Shown here in pieces: positions 16,823-26,429 of a DNA stretch of 64,000 nt (positions are counted from its first letter, which is position 1; every line of letters starts with the position of its first letter). This DNA is from an uncultured Alphaproteobacteria bacterium (GTDB lineage Bacteria > Pseudomonadota > Alphaproteobacteria > HIMB59): the NCBI GenBank assembly GCA_902515765.1, contig CABXVZ010000001.1, positions 1 to 64,000 on the forward strand, written 5' to 3'. The notes under the pieces are model-generated. The model was not told the DNA's origin. It saw only the letters and a program-made list of their open reading frames with translations, and ran no database searches. A program made the translations under genes and the position numbers.

Positions 16823-17905
16823 ATGAAAAAAATAGGAATTCTAACAAGTGGTGGTGATTGTGGTGGTTTAAATGCTGCAGTGCGTTCAATTTTTTTTAGA
16901 GCTAAAAACACCTATGGTATGGAAGTGTTAGGTATTCAAGATGGTACAGTAGGTTTAATGCAAAGGCCTGTTGCATTTCTACCTTTAGACTATCAAACAT
17001 TTAGTGGTTCCTTACTTCGACAAGGAGGGACTTTTCTAGGTACAACTAATAAAGGCAATCCTTTCAAATTCCCAATGCCTGATGGCTCTTATAAAGATAG
17101 AACTCAGGATATTATTGATGGCTACCATGAGCTTGGATTAGAAGGCCTGATTGTTATTGGTGGAGATGGTAGTATGTCCATACTGACTGAAATTGCAAAA
17201 AGAGGAAACCTAAATATCGTAGCAATTCCTAAGACAATTGATAATGATGTTGGCGCAACTGAAAGCTCAATTGGATTTAATACTGCTGTAAGTGTTGCCA
17301 CTCAAGCACTTGATAACCTCCAATCAACTGCTGCCAGTCATAATCGAACAATGATTTTGGAAGTAATGGGTAGAGATGCTGGTCATATAGCTATTAATGC
17401 AGGAATAGCTGGAGGAGCAGATGTGATTTTGATACCAGAGATAAATTATTCTATAAATGGAATTGTAAACAAACTTACGGAGATGAAAAATAGAGGTATA
17501 GTGCACTCTTTAATGGTTGTGGCAGAAGCTGTCAAAACCGAAAATGGAAAAACTTATGAAATAGAATTTGCAGATGGTCAAAAACGATTAGGCGGCATCG
17601 GTAGCTATTTGTCTGAGGAAATTATGAAAAAAACAGATGTTGAGTGTCGTGTAACTTCCTTAGGACACGTTCAAAGAGGAGCTCCTCCAACACCTCGTGA
17701 TAGAATCTTAGCAAGTGCATTTGGAGTTTATGCAGTAGATTTGTTAGCAAATTATAAGTTCGATCGAATGGTTGCTTGGAAAGATCGAAAAGTTGTCGAT
17801 GTTGCTATTAGCGAGGGTATCTCAACCTATAAAGTTGTTGATAGAACAGATCCATTAATAGAAACAGCTCTTGCTTTGGGTGTCTATGTGGGTGATATCG
17901 ATTAG
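16823..17905 (+). CDS. 6-phosphofructokinase
   Basis: A 360-residue phosphofructokinase of Embden-Meyerhof glycolysis. ILTSGGDCGGLNAAVRS starts the protein, VIGGDGSMSILTE is the nucleotide site, PKTIDNDVGATESSIGF the catalytic loop and EVMGRDAGHIAINAG the fructose-6-phosphate site. Glycine in GGDG is typical of ATP users, whereas the lysine in PKTIDND is the residue seen in PPi-type enzymes. This mix is typical of the group III PFKs. The track start at 16763 lies inside the ROK gene; the ATG at 16823, one base after its stop codon, gives the family start. Confidence 0.93.
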   Translation: MKKIGILTSGGDCGGLNAAVRSIFFRAKNTYGMEVLGIQDGTVGLMQRPVAFLPLDYQTFSGSLLRQGGTFLGTTNKGNPFKFPMPDGSYKDRTQDIIDGYHELGLEGLIVIGGDGSMSILTEIAKRGNLNIVAIPKTIDNDVGATESSIGFNTAVSVATQALDNLQSTAASHNRTMILEVMGRDAGHIAINAGIAGGADVILIPEINYSINGIVNKLTEMKNRGIVHSLMVVAEAVKTENGKTYEIEFADGQKRLGGIGSYLSEEIMKKTDVECRVTSLGHVQRGAPPTPRDRILASAFGVYAVDLLANYKFDRMVAWKDRKVVDVAISEGISTYKVVDRTDPLIETALALGVYVGDID

Positions 17906-18739
17906 GTGTTTGAGCCAATTGATAAAATCTCTAACCTTTCTAAATTTAAAGAAGACGTTTTTAAAGGAAAAATCTTTGTATTCAAAAAATCTAAAATTAC
18001 CTTAAATTTAGTCCAAGAGATAAAAAAAAATATTTTAATTGAATACGATGGCCAGCTCGAAAAACTACATCATGTAGACAATTGTGAAGAAATTAGCTCA
18101 ACTTTAGTTGCTAATTTAAAAAAAATACCTGAATTTAAAAAGCTATTTAAAATTTTTCTCAAAGAAATAAATTTTTTTCATGAAAAGACATATTGGGATC
18201 AGTTTAGAGTTCGTGTGGCCCCTGCTCAAAATAAATTTAGTTATCGCGAGGCGTCTCGTATAAGCTCACATCGTGACACTTGGGGTACAAATATTCATCA
18301 ACAAATAAATTGGTGGGCGCCGATCAGTTCAATTAGTGAGACTAATACAATGATTTTTTATCCTGATTATTTTGCTAGAGCTGTCAAAAATTCTACTTCC
18401 ACTTGGGATTTAAATACTTACCTAGAGCATAGAAAAAGGGAAGATTTTTCATATCCATCAGCTCCTCAATTGCTGGAAGAACTACCCAGTGATGCTAATG
18501 TTCAATCAGTAAATATAGAACCTGGTGAAATTCTTTGTTTTTCTGGATGCCATCTCCATAGCTCTTCTAAAGAAGAGTCAGATAATACAAGATTTAGCTA
18601 TGAAATTAGGACTATTTGCCAAGATGATTTAGATAATAGACGTGAGGCTCCAAACACAGATTGTGATTTGCAATGGCAATTTCCAAAAATTTTTAGAAAT
18701 ATCGATGACAATTCGCCTTTAAAATTACTAGCTGAGTAA
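17906..18739 (+). CDS. 2-oxoglutarate/Fe(II)-dependent oxygenase, phytanoyl-CoA-dioxygenase-like
   Basis: A 277-residue protein with a double-stranded beta-helix iron site. SSHRDTWG supplies the HxD pair near residue 125. [22 protein letters not shown] supplies the distal histidine and the arginine that binds 2-oxoglutarate. A GTG start immediately follows the PFK stop codon (TAGGTG), so expression may be coupled to PFK, and soxB follows within 30 bases. Substrate is unknown. Sitting before sarcosine oxidase, it may hydroxylate or demethylate a small methylated metabolite, but this is speculation. Confidence 0.8.
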   Translation: MFEPIDKISNLSKFKEDVFKGKIFVFKKSKITLNLVQEIKKNILIEYDGQLEKLHHVDNCEEISSTLVANLKKIPEFKKLFKIFLKEINFFHEKTYWDQFRVRVAPAQNKFSYREASRISSHRDTWGTNIHQQINWWAPISSISETNTMIFYPDYFARAVKNSTSTWDLNTYLEHRKREDFSYPSAPQLLEELPSDANVQSVNIEPGEILCFSGCHLHSSSKEESDNTRFSYEIRTICQDDLDNRREAPNTDCDLQWQFPKIFRNIDDNSPLKLLAE

Positions 18740-18764
18740 ATATTTTTTTGGTAATTTGCAATCT

Positions 18765-20015
18765 GTGAAAAGAAAATACTCTATATTTAGCATGGCCAAA
18801 AATGCTTTTAATGGACACAAAGATTGGCCTAAAATGTGGCGAAGTCCAGAGCCAAGAGAATTCTACGATGCGATTATTATAGGAGGTGGAGGTCATGGTT
18901 TGGGCACTGCCTACTATCTTGCTAAAGAACATGGACTAAAAAATATTGCTGTCATCGAGAAAGGGTGGCTGGGCGGAGGTAATACGGGTCGTAATACAAC
19001 TATTATAAGATCTAATTACTTATGGGATGATAGCGCTCATCTCTATGAACATTCATTAAAATTATGGGAGAATCTTTCTTCCGACTTAAATTACAACGTT
19101 ATGTTTAGTCAAAGAGGTGTAATGAATCTAGCACACAATGAACATGATATTAAAGAAATCAAAAGAAGAATTAGTGCTAATAATTTAAATGGAATTGATT
19201 CCCTTTGGTTATCAAAAGAAGAAATTCAAAAAAAAGTACCAATTATGAATACTGATAATCTTCGTTATCCCGTTTTAGGAGCTTCGTATCAGCCAAGAGG
19301 TGGAACAGCAAGACACGATGCAATTGCATGGGGATTTGCTATGCGAGCTGATGAAATGGGTGTTGATATAATTCAAAATTGTGAAGCTCTCCAAATCAAA
19401 ACCAAAAATGGAAAAATTGAAGGAGTCGAAACTTCCAAAGGTTTCATTCGAGCAAATAAAGTTGGAGTGGTGGCTTCAGGACATAGTAGTGTTCTGGCAG
19501 AAACTGCCGGGATCAGGCTACCTCTTCAAAGTAAGCCTTTACAAGCGCTCGTCTCAGAGCCAATTAAACCTATTATCGATACAGTTGTTATGTCATCTGC
19601 GGTGCATGCATATGTTAGTCAATCAGATAAAGGAGAATTAGTTATAGGTGCTGGAACTGATAGCTATAATTCTTTTACTCAGCGTGGTGGGTTCGACATA
19701 ATCGAGGAAACTATAAGGGCTATGGTTGAATTATACCCGGTATTTGGAAAAATGAAAATGCTCCGACAATGGGGTGGTATTGTTGATATTTGTCCTGATG
19801 CTAGTCCAATTATTAGTAAGTCAGATATTGAAGGATTATTTTTTAATTGTGGTTGGGGAACTGGTGGATTTAAAGCTACACCTGGTAGCGCTAATGTCTT
19901 TGCTCATACTATTGCTAAAAATGAGCCACATCAAATCAATGCAGCTTTTAGCTTAGAAAGATTTGTTAGTGGCAAGTTAGTCGACGAGCATGGAGCAGCA
20001 GCAGTAGCCCATTAA
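18765..20015 (+). CDS. soxB: Sarcosine oxidase, beta subunit
   Basis: A 416-residue flavoprotein subunit that oxidises sarcosine to glycine and a methylene unit. The GTG at 18765 gives MKRKYSIFS, matching the usual SoxB start, and is preferred over the TTG at 18756. The FAD-binding motif is [33 protein letters not shown] is the SoxB signature, and [12 protein letters not shown] near residue 184 holds the histidine expected to carry covalent [16 protein letters not shown] closes the FAD fold. It is followed by soxD, soxA and soxG, giving the order of the heterotetrameric enzyme. Confidence 0.95.
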   Translation: MKRKYSIFSMAKNAFNGHKDWPKMWRSPEPREFYDAIIIGGGGHGLGTAYYLAKEHGLKNIAVIEKGWLGGGNTGRNTTIIRSNYLWDDSAHLYEHSLKLWENLSSDLNYNVMFSQRGVMNLAHNEHDIKEIKRRISANNLNGIDSLWLSKEEIQKKVPIMNTDNLRYPVLGASYQPRGGTARHDAIAWGFAMRADEMGVDIIQNCEALQIKTKNGKIEGVETSKGFIRANKVGVVASGHSSVLAETAGIRLPLQSKPLQALVSEPIKPIIDTVVMSSAVHAYVSQSDKGELVIGAGTDSYNSFTQRGGFDIIEETIRAMVELYPVFGKMKMLRQWGGIVDICPDASPIISKSDIEGLFFNCGWGTGGFKATPGSANVFAHTIAKNEPHQINAAFSLERFVSGKLVDEHGAAAVAH

Positions 20016-20021
20016 AATTTC

Positions 20022-20372
20022 ATGTTAATTATTGAATGTCCCTATTGTGGACTAAGAGATCAATCTGAATTTTCCAATGGTGGAGAGGCTCACGTCAAAA
20101 GACCTGATGGCTCCTCAGAAATTAGTGATAGAGAGTGGTCAGAATATGTTTTTATAAGGTCTAACACGAAAGGTATATTTTATGAGAGATGGGTTCACTC
20201 TCATGGATGTCGTAAATGGTTTAACTGTGTAAGAGACACTTCAACCGATGAAATTTTAAAAACCTATAAAATTTATGATACTAGACCAAAATTAAAAGAT
20301 TTTAAAAATCTAGTTGATACTCCCTCAGGAGAGCCTGAATTGGGATCTGGTAATTTTACGGTGAAAAAATGA
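20022..20372 (+). CDS. soxD: Sarcosine oxidase, delta subunit
   Basis: A 116-residue subunit of heterotetrameric sarcosine oxidase. The N-terminal CPYCGLRDQSEF and HSHGCRKWFNCVRDT provide cysteines and histidines for the structural zinc, and RPDGSSEISDREWSEY is the conserved middle segment. It lies 6 bases after soxB and overlaps soxA by 4 bases. About 20 residues at the C-terminus are less conserved. Confidence 0.94.
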   Translation: MLIIECPYCGLRDQSEFSNGGEAHVKRPDGSSEISDREWSEYVFIRSNTKGIFYERWVHSHGCRKWFNCVRDTSTDEILKTYKIYDTRPKLKDFKNLVDTPSGEPELGSGNFTVKK

Positions 20373-23347
20373 AAGAATTAAAAACTAATAGTAGTCCTTT
20401 TGTCAACTTTAATCAAAAAATAAGCTTTTTATTTGATGGTAAAAAAATTTTTGGCTTCAAGGGGGATACAATTGCATCAGCCCTTCTTCGCAATAATATA
20501 AATTTAGTTGGTCGAAGTTTTAAATATCATCGTCCAAGAGGAATTTATACCTGTGGTATTGAGGAGCCCAACGCCCTAGTTCAAATCATAAGTGAATATT
20601 CGGAGCCAAATACAAGAGCTACTATTAAAAAAATTTATGAAGGCATGGAGGTAGAAAGTCAAAATCGTTGGCCATCTTTAGATAACGATATAGGAAGTAT
20701 TAATAGTTTATTTTCTCCTCTTTTTTCTGCAGGTTTTTATTACAAAACTTTTATGGGTCCTCATAAAAGTTTTTGGAAAAGAATATATGAACCTATAATT
20801 AGAAGAGCTGCAGGCCTTGGGAAGCCTCCTAAAGAATTTAGAGCTCTTAGCTCACACCTTCATCATAACGTTGATATTGTAATTGTAGGCGCCGGTCTCA
20901 ACGGCTTATTGGCTGCAAAATCTTTAATCAATAACAACCATGACATCTTACTTTTAGATTTTGATAATCATTTAGGTGGAATTATCAACAATTCTGCCAA
21001 AATTTCGTCAATTGATAATCAAAGCCCTCAGGAATGGGTTAAGTCAACAGTTGAAGCTATTGAAAAATCAAAAAATATTAAAATTTTAAAAAATACATTA
21101 GTGACAACTTATAACTATATAAACCACTTAATTGCTGTTGAAGATAAACATGTAGGATCCAGGCCATCTGAAAATAAAGTCAATAATATTCTCCATAAAA
21201 TAAGAACTGATCATGTAATTTTATGTAACGGACACATTGAGAGATTTTTATCTTTTCAAAATAATGATCTACCAGGGATAATGCTTGCCTCCTCTTTTGA
21301 AAAATATATTTGTCGGTATGGAACTCTCCCTTCAAAAGAACCAGTCATTTTTAGTAATAATTCAAATTCCAATAGTTTAATCTATTCAATAATTAATCAA
21401 GGTTACAAACCCAAAGCATATATTGACTCTCGATCTGGAGAAAATATAGAACCTGAATTATTTGATTTAATTAGAAAACACGACATACCTCTTTATACCA
21501 ATTCTCAAATCAAGGGTGTTTCAGGGGGGAAAAGAATAGAAAAAATTTTAATTGAAGATAGTACAGGTGGTTTAAGTGAGATACATTCAGATTTTCTCTG
21601 TGTTTCTGGTGGAATTAATCCTGATGTTCATTTATTTACTCAATCCAAGGGATTATTAGATTGGGATGAAAAAGATTTAACTTACAAACCCTCTAAACCT
21701 TTTCAACCTACCATTACACTTGGCTCAGCAAGTGGTCAATTCAATTTGGAAAAGGTAAGTGATGAGATTAATGAAAAACTTAAGATTTTTAAAAATAAAG
21801 TTTTGGATACTAAAATTGTACTCAATACTAAAGAGTCTTATCAAATTGAAAAATTATGGGAAATATCTCCTCACAAATCTTCAATATGGTCAAAATCATT
21901 TATTGATTTACAAAACGATGTGACAACTAAAGATATACGTCAGGCTATTTCAGAGGGTTTTGATCGTATTGAACACCTCAAGCGCTATACCACTAATAGT
22001 ATGGGAACTGATCAAGGTAAAATAAGTAGCATTAATGCGCTAGGTATTGTCTCAGATTTATTAGATAAGAAAGTCAATGAAGTAGGCACTACTATTTACC
22101 GACCACCCTACGCACCACTTAGTTTTGCTGCTATCGCTGGAAGAAACTCGTATGAATTTTATGATCCCGAGAGAAAATCTCCAATACATCAATGGCATAA
22201 AGACAATGGGGCTATATTTGAAGATGTTGGTCAATGGAAAAGGCCCTGGTACTTTCCGTTAAATTCCTCTGAAAGCATGCATGATGCTGTTCAAAGAGAA
22301 AGTAAAAATGTCAGAGAATTTGCTGGTGTTATTGATGGTAGCACTTTAGGTAAAATTGAGATTAAAGGAAAAGACGCCCTTAGTTTCATGAACTTAATTT
22401 ATACCAATAGCTTTTCAAAAATGAAACCTGGCTCTGCTCGATATGCACTAATGCTAGGCGAAGATGGAATGGTAAAAGATGATGGTATTATATCTAAAAT
22501 TTCAGAAGAGCATTTTATAGCGACTACTACGACTGGTGGTGCCGCAACAGTGTTAGGTTGTATGGAGGAATATGCACAAACAGAGTGGCCAAATTTAAAT
22601 GTGTATATGAATTCTATTACGGAACAATTTGCTACATTCAATATTAGTGGTCCCAAAACAAGAGAGATTATGAATAAAGTTTTTCCTGAAATAGATTTTA
22701 GCAATGATGCTTTTCCTTTTATGACATTTCAGTTTCATAATTATCATGGTATGCAGATTAGAATTCTAAGAGCAAGTTTTACAGGAGAGATGGGTTATGA
22801 AATTTATATTCCTTCTAAAAATGCTGCTAAAATTTGGGGTCAACTTCATAGCTATGGAAAAGATTTTGGCTTGATACCTTATGGAACTGAAACTATGCAC
22901 CTTTTAAGGGCTGAAAAAGGCTATATTCTAATCGGCCAAGATACTGATGGGTCTATCACACCAATTGATTTAGGTTTAAATTGGACAATTGGAAAAACAA
23001 AACAAGATTTTTTAGGTAAACGTTCCTTAACTAGAACAGATACCATTAGGACTGATAGAAAACAATTAGTGGGAATTATTCCTTCCAACAAGGAAGATCA
23101 ATTAACTGAAGGACAGCATATAATTCTAAATCAAACTATAAAGATACCGATTCCAATGTTAGGTCATATTACCTCAAGTTATCAAAGTCCAACTCTAGGA
23201 CATAGTTTTGGTTTAGCAGTTATCAAAGATGGGCACTCATTAATTGGAAAAAAAGCTTTTGCATCAACTCCCGATCAAAAAACTATTCCTATAGAAATTG
23301 TAAAACCTGTTTTTTATGATGAAGAAAACAAAAGGTTGGTTTCGTGA
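20369..23347 (+). CDS. soxA: Sarcosine oxidase, alpha subunit
   Basis: A 992-residue subunit. Residues up to about 90 form a ferredoxin-like domain (FKGDTIASALL, RSFKYHRPRGIYTCG). An NAD/FAD-type nucleotide-binding fold starts near residue 170 with VDIVIVGAGLNGLLAAKSL. From about residue 600 the C-terminal part is a GcvT-like folate-binding domain (FTGEMGYEIYIPSKN, LLRAEKGYILIGQDTDG). The folate domain passes the methyl carbon of sarcosine to tetrahydrofolate as methylene-THF. Length is normal for the family. It overlaps soxD and soxG by four bases each. Confidence 0.95.
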   Translation: MKELKTNSSPFVNFNQKISFLFDGKKIFGFKGDTIASALLRNNINLVGRSFKYHRPRGIYTCGIEEPNALVQIISEYSEPNTRATIKKIYEGMEVESQNRWPSLDNDIGSINSLFSPLFSAGFYYKTFMGPHKSFWKRIYEPIIRRAAGLGKPPKEFRALSSHLHHNVDIVIVGAGLNGLLAAKSLINNNHDILLLDFDNHLGGIINNSAKISSIDNQSPQEWVKSTVEAIEKSKNIKILKNTLVTTYNYINHLIAVEDKHVGSRPSENKVNNILHKIRTDHVILCNGHIERFLSFQNNDLPGIMLASSFEKYICRYGTLPSKEPVIFSNNSNSNSLIYSIINQGYKPKAYIDSRSGENIEPELFDLIRKHDIPLYTNSQIKGVSGGKRIEKILIEDSTGGLSEIHSDFLCVSGGINPDVHLFTQSKGLLDWDEKDLTYKPSKPFQPTITLGSASGQFNLEKVSDEINEKLKIFKNKVLDTKIVLNTKESYQIEKLWEISPHKSSIWSKSFIDLQNDVTTKDIRQAISEGFDRIEHLKRYTTNSMGTDQGKISSINALGIVSDLLDKKVNEVGTTIYRPPYAPLSFAAIAGRNSYEFYDPERKSPIHQWHKDNGAIFEDVGQWKRPWYFPLNSSESMHDAVQRESKNVREFAGVIDGSTLGKIEIKGKDALSFMNLIYTNSFSKMKPGSARYALMLGEDGMVKDDGIISKISEEHFIATTTTGGAATVLGCMEEYAQTEWPNLNVYMNSITEQFATFNISGPKTREIMNKVFPEIDFSNDAFPFMTFQFHNYHGMQIRILRASFTGEMGYEIYIPSKNAAKIWGQLHSYGKDFGLIPYGTETMHLLRAEKGYILIGQDTDGSITPIDLGLNWTIGKTKQDFLGKRSLTRTDTIRTDRKQLVGIIPSNKEDQLTEGQHIILNQTIKIPIPMLGHITSSYQSPTLGHSFGLAVIKDGHSLIGKKAFASTPDQKTIPIEIVKPVFYDEENKRLVS

Positions 23348-23865
23348 GGGAAGTTATTCGTTCTAATGAAGTTGAAATAAAAATACTTCCTTATCAACAA
23401 ATAATCATTCGAGGAAATGGCAACTCAGAATTTAACAATACTTTAAATAAGCTATTTAAGCTCCTCCCCCCAACAGATAACTTAAGAATTGTGTTAAACG
23501 AAGAAATGGTTTTATCAAAATTATCATTCGATCAATGGAATTTAATTTTTATTAAAGAAATAAAAGAGGAGAAGCTCCAGATTTTTATTGAAAAATTGAA
23601 TAAAATTTCTGGTATCCTGGCAACAAATTTCTCAGATGCCCAAATTTTTTTCCAAATAAAAGGTCAAAATACATATCCAACATTGAACAAATTAACTCAT
23701 TTTGATTTTAGAAAAAAATCTTTTAAGCCTCTTTCAGCTGCTCAAACACTTCTTGCAAGAATTGACTGTACTTTCATTAAGTTTGATGACTCCATATTAG
23801 TTAGCTGTAATAGGTCTTTTGGAGATTACCTTGAAGACCGGCTGATCGACGCAGTTAACTTTTAA
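23344..23865 (+). CDS. soxG: Sarcosine oxidase, gamma subunit
   Basis: A 173-residue protein placed as the gamma subunit mainly by its position at the end of soxBDAG and by C-terminal similarity to the folate-domain-like SoxG fold (RIDCTFIKFDDSILVSCNRSFGDYL). The GTG start overlaps the soxA stop by four bases. Gamma subunits diverge fast and help hold the complex together. The protein is lysine-rich and rather short, as expected in this AT-rich genome. Confidence 0.8.
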   Translation: MREVIRSNEVEIKILPYQQIIIRGNGNSEFNNTLNKLFKLLPPTDNLRIVLNEEMVLSKLSFDQWNLIFIKEIKEEKLQIFIEKLNKISGILATNFSDAQIFFQIKGQNTYPTLNKLTHFDFRKKSFKPLSAAQTLLARIDCTFIKFDDSILVSCNRSFGDYLEDRLIDAVNF

Positions 23866-23880
23866 TTACAAGTTTTCATA

Positions 23881-23910
23881 TTGACATCAATTTTTGAAAC
23901 TGATTATGTT
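23881..23910 (+). promoter_or_regulatory. Candidate promoter of the dimethylglycine dehydrogenase gene
   Basis: A perfect TTGACA at 23881-23886 is followed after 17-18 bases by TTATGT/TATGTT. It lies in the 68-base gap after soxG. This gives the flavoprotein gene its own start site with a short leader that includes a strong ribosome-binding site. Confidence 0.4.
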
Positions 23911-23923
23911 AACATTATAACTT

Positions 23924-23930
23924 AGGAGGT
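23924..23930 (+). promoter_or_regulatory. Strong ribosome-binding site of the dimethylglycine dehydrogenase gene
   Basis: AGGAGGT lies three bases before the ATG at 23934, closer than the usual five to nine but a near-perfect anti-16S match, supporting this start. Confidence 0.7.
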
Positions 23931-23933
23931 AGA

Positions 23934-26408
23934 ATGTCTCAAAAGGCTAGAATTATTATAGTTGGTAGTGGTATTGTAGGCGCCAGTACTGCTTATCATC
24001 TAGCTCGGCTTGGTTGGAGAGATATGTTAATCATTGACCAAGGTCCCTTATTCGAGACCGGTGGCTCAACTAGTCATGCTCCTGGTGGTGTGTTTCAAAC
24101 TAACCCCTCTCGAATGATGTGTAAATTTGCACAATATACAGTCGATCTTCTTCGTTCTCTTTCATATGAAGGCAAACCCGCCTATCACATTGTTGGCGGA
24201 ATTGAGGTTTCAAAAACTAAAGAAAGGCATGAAGACCTCTATAGAAAATTAGGCATAGCTCATAGCTATGGATTAACTGATGCAAAAATAATTTCTCCTG
24301 ATGAGGTTTTAAAAATGAGCCCCTATATTGATCCTGATAAAATTTATGGTGGGTACTATGTTCCTACAGATGGACTAGCTGCGCCCGTCAGAGCTGTTCA
24401 AGCAATGGCAAAATATGTTACTGATTTAAATGCAGGTGAATTTATAGGTAACACTCCCGTTACTGGATTTAAAGTTTCTAATAACCAAGTTCGTGGTGTT
24501 GAAACACCAAAGGGAGACTATGAGTCAGATATAGTTTTAGTTTCAACAGGTATTTGGGCACCTAAAATGGGAAGGTTAGCAAATATCTCATTACCACTAG
24601 TACCATGTGAACATCAAATGGTTTGGTTAGAGCCTTTTGAAGAACTAAAGGAATTCCAAGCTGATCACAAAGAGGCTCAAGTTCAACATGCTTTAATGCG
24701 CCACCAAGATTACAGTCTATATTTTAGACAATGGAACGATAGCTATGTTATTGGCAACTATCGTCATGAACCACGAATTTTAGAGTCTGAACAATTAAAA
24801 AAGCCTGAAGAGGCTGAAGAAATGCCATCTCTAGTTGATTTTAGGCCAGGTGATTTTGAAGGTGCGCATAAAGAGTCTAATTGGCTTTTTCCAAAGTTTG
24901 CTGAAAAAAAGATAACAAAGAAAATTAATGGTCTTTTTTCTTTTACAACAGACGGCAACCCTTTAATGGGTGAAACTTCAATTAAAGGTCTTTGGACAGC
25001 TAATGCAGTTTGGATAACACACAGTGGTGGTGTAGGAAAAGCTATGGCAGAATGGATTGCAAACGGAGAACCTGAATTAGATGTTCGTCAGGGAGACATT
25101 AATCGTTTTCATCAACATCACCATGTTAGAAAATATTTGAGAGCTCGAGGAAAACAGAATTATCGAGAAGTGTATGACATTATTCACCCACTTCAACAAA
25201 TGGAGCAGCCGCGACCTCTTAGAAGAAGTCCTTTCTATAGCAGACTTGAAGGACAAAAAGCACAATTTTTTGAAACTATGGGGTGGGAAAGACCCCAGTG
25301 GTATGAATCAAATGCAGATTTAATGAAAGGGAAAAATTTTCCACATAGAACTGGATGGGCTTCTAAATACTGGTCTCCTATTCAAGCAGCAGAACATTTA
25401 ATAACTCGCCAGACTGGAGCCCTATTCGATATTACAGGTTTTGTAAAAATTGAAATAAATGGTAAAGGTGCTCTAAAATTACTTCAAAAAGTTTGTACAA
25501 ATAATATTGATGTTCCTGTTGGAAAAGTAGTCTATAGCGTCATATCTAATATATATGGTGGTATTAAAAGTGACTTAACTATCTCTCGTTTAGAGGAAAA
25601 TAAATTTTGGGTTTTAGCTGGGGCTGGGAATGGGATGATTGATATTAACTGGCTAAGAGTGAATGCTCCGGATGATGGAAGCGTACAAATTATTGACTGG
25701 ACCTCAGCACTAGCAGGTATTGGACTATGGGGTCCAAATTCTCGATCTGTTTTAGATAAACTTTGTGAAGATGATAACGTTTCCAATGAAGGTTTTCCTT
25801 TTTTCACTATAAGAAAAATATCTATTAGCAATATTCCCTGCGTTGCAGTAAGAATTTCTTACATCGGTGAACTTGGTTGGGAAATATATACGCCAACAGA
25901 ATATGGATTATCTTTGTGGGATGAGTTAAAAGAAACTTCACGTGAATTTAATATGATATGTTCAGGTGCTGGAGCTTTTGAGTCTTTGAGATTAGAAAAA
26001 GGATATCGCTCACTTGGTTCAGACATTCATACCAATACCAACCCTTATGAATCTGGATTAGGATTTACTGTAAAGTTAAAAAAAGATGATGACTTTATTG
26101 GTAAAGAGGCATTAGCTCAAATTAAACAACAGCCAATTGAAAAAAAATTGGCATGCATGGTATTAGATGATCCAGAAGGAATGGCCTTAGGAACTGAGCC
26201 TATATACAGTGATGGTAAAGCTGTAGGCTATGTTACAAGCACTAATTACGGCTATTTTGTTGATAAGCATATAGTGTATGGGTATCTACCTAAAGATTTA
26301 TCTAATGAGGGGACTAAATTAGAATTAGAATATTTTGGGAAAAGGTATCCTTTAATAGTAACACAGGAACCTCTTCTTGATCCTGAAAATAGTAGATTAA
26401 AATCATAA
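23934..26408 (+). CDS. Dimethylglycine dehydrogenase-like FAD/folate flavoprotein
   Basis: An 824-residue two-part enzyme. The N-terminal DAO-type FAD fold opens with IIVGSGIVGASTAYHLARLG. GGSTSHAPGGVF holds the histidine expected to bind FAD covalently in dimethylglycine and sarcosine dehydrogenases. From about residue 430 there is a GcvT-like folate domain (ISYIGELGWEIYTP, GAFESLRLEKGYRSLGSDI). It should oxidise dimethylglycine to sarcosine and pass the carbon to tetrahydrofolate, feeding the sarcosine oxidase encoded upstream. Sarcosine dehydrogenase is the main alternative. Full length. Confidence 0.88.
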   Translation: MSQKARIIIVGSGIVGASTAYHLARLGWRDMLIIDQGPLFETGGSTSHAPGGVFQTNPSRMMCKFAQYTVDLLRSLSYEGKPAYHIVGGIEVSKTKERHEDLYRKLGIAHSYGLTDAKIISPDEVLKMSPYIDPDKIYGGYYVPTDGLAAPVRAVQAMAKYVTDLNAGEFIGNTPVTGFKVSNNQVRGVETPKGDYESDIVLVSTGIWAPKMGRLANISLPLVPCEHQMVWLEPFEELKEFQADHKEAQVQHALMRHQDYSLYFRQWNDSYVIGNYRHEPRILESEQLKKPEEAEEMPSLVDFRPGDFEGAHKESNWLFPKFAEKKITKKINGLFSFTTDGNPLMGETSIKGLWTANAVWITHSGGVGKAMAEWIANGEPELDVRQGDINRFHQHHHVRKYLRARGKQNYREVYDIIHPLQQMEQPRPLRRSPFYSRLEGQKAQFFETMGWERPQWYESNADLMKGKNFPHRTGWASKYWSPIQAAEHLITRQTGALFDITGFVKIEINGKGALKLLQKVCTNNIDVPVGKVVYSVISNIYGGIKSDLTISRLEENKFWVLAGAGNGMIDINWLRVNAPDDGSVQIIDWTSALAGIGLWGPNSRSVLDKLCEDDNVSNEGFPFFTIRKISISNIPCVAVRISYIGELGWEIYTPTEYGLSLWDELKETSREFNMICSGAGAFESLRLEKGYRSLGSDIHTNTNPYESGLGFTVKLKKDDDFIGKEALAQIKQQPIEKKLACMVLDDPEGMALGTEPIYSDGKAVGYVTSTNYGYFVDKHIVYGYLPKDLSNEGTKLELEYFGKRYPLIVTQEPLLDPENSRLKS

Positions 26409-26429
26409 TCGCATATAGGTTTTTATAAA

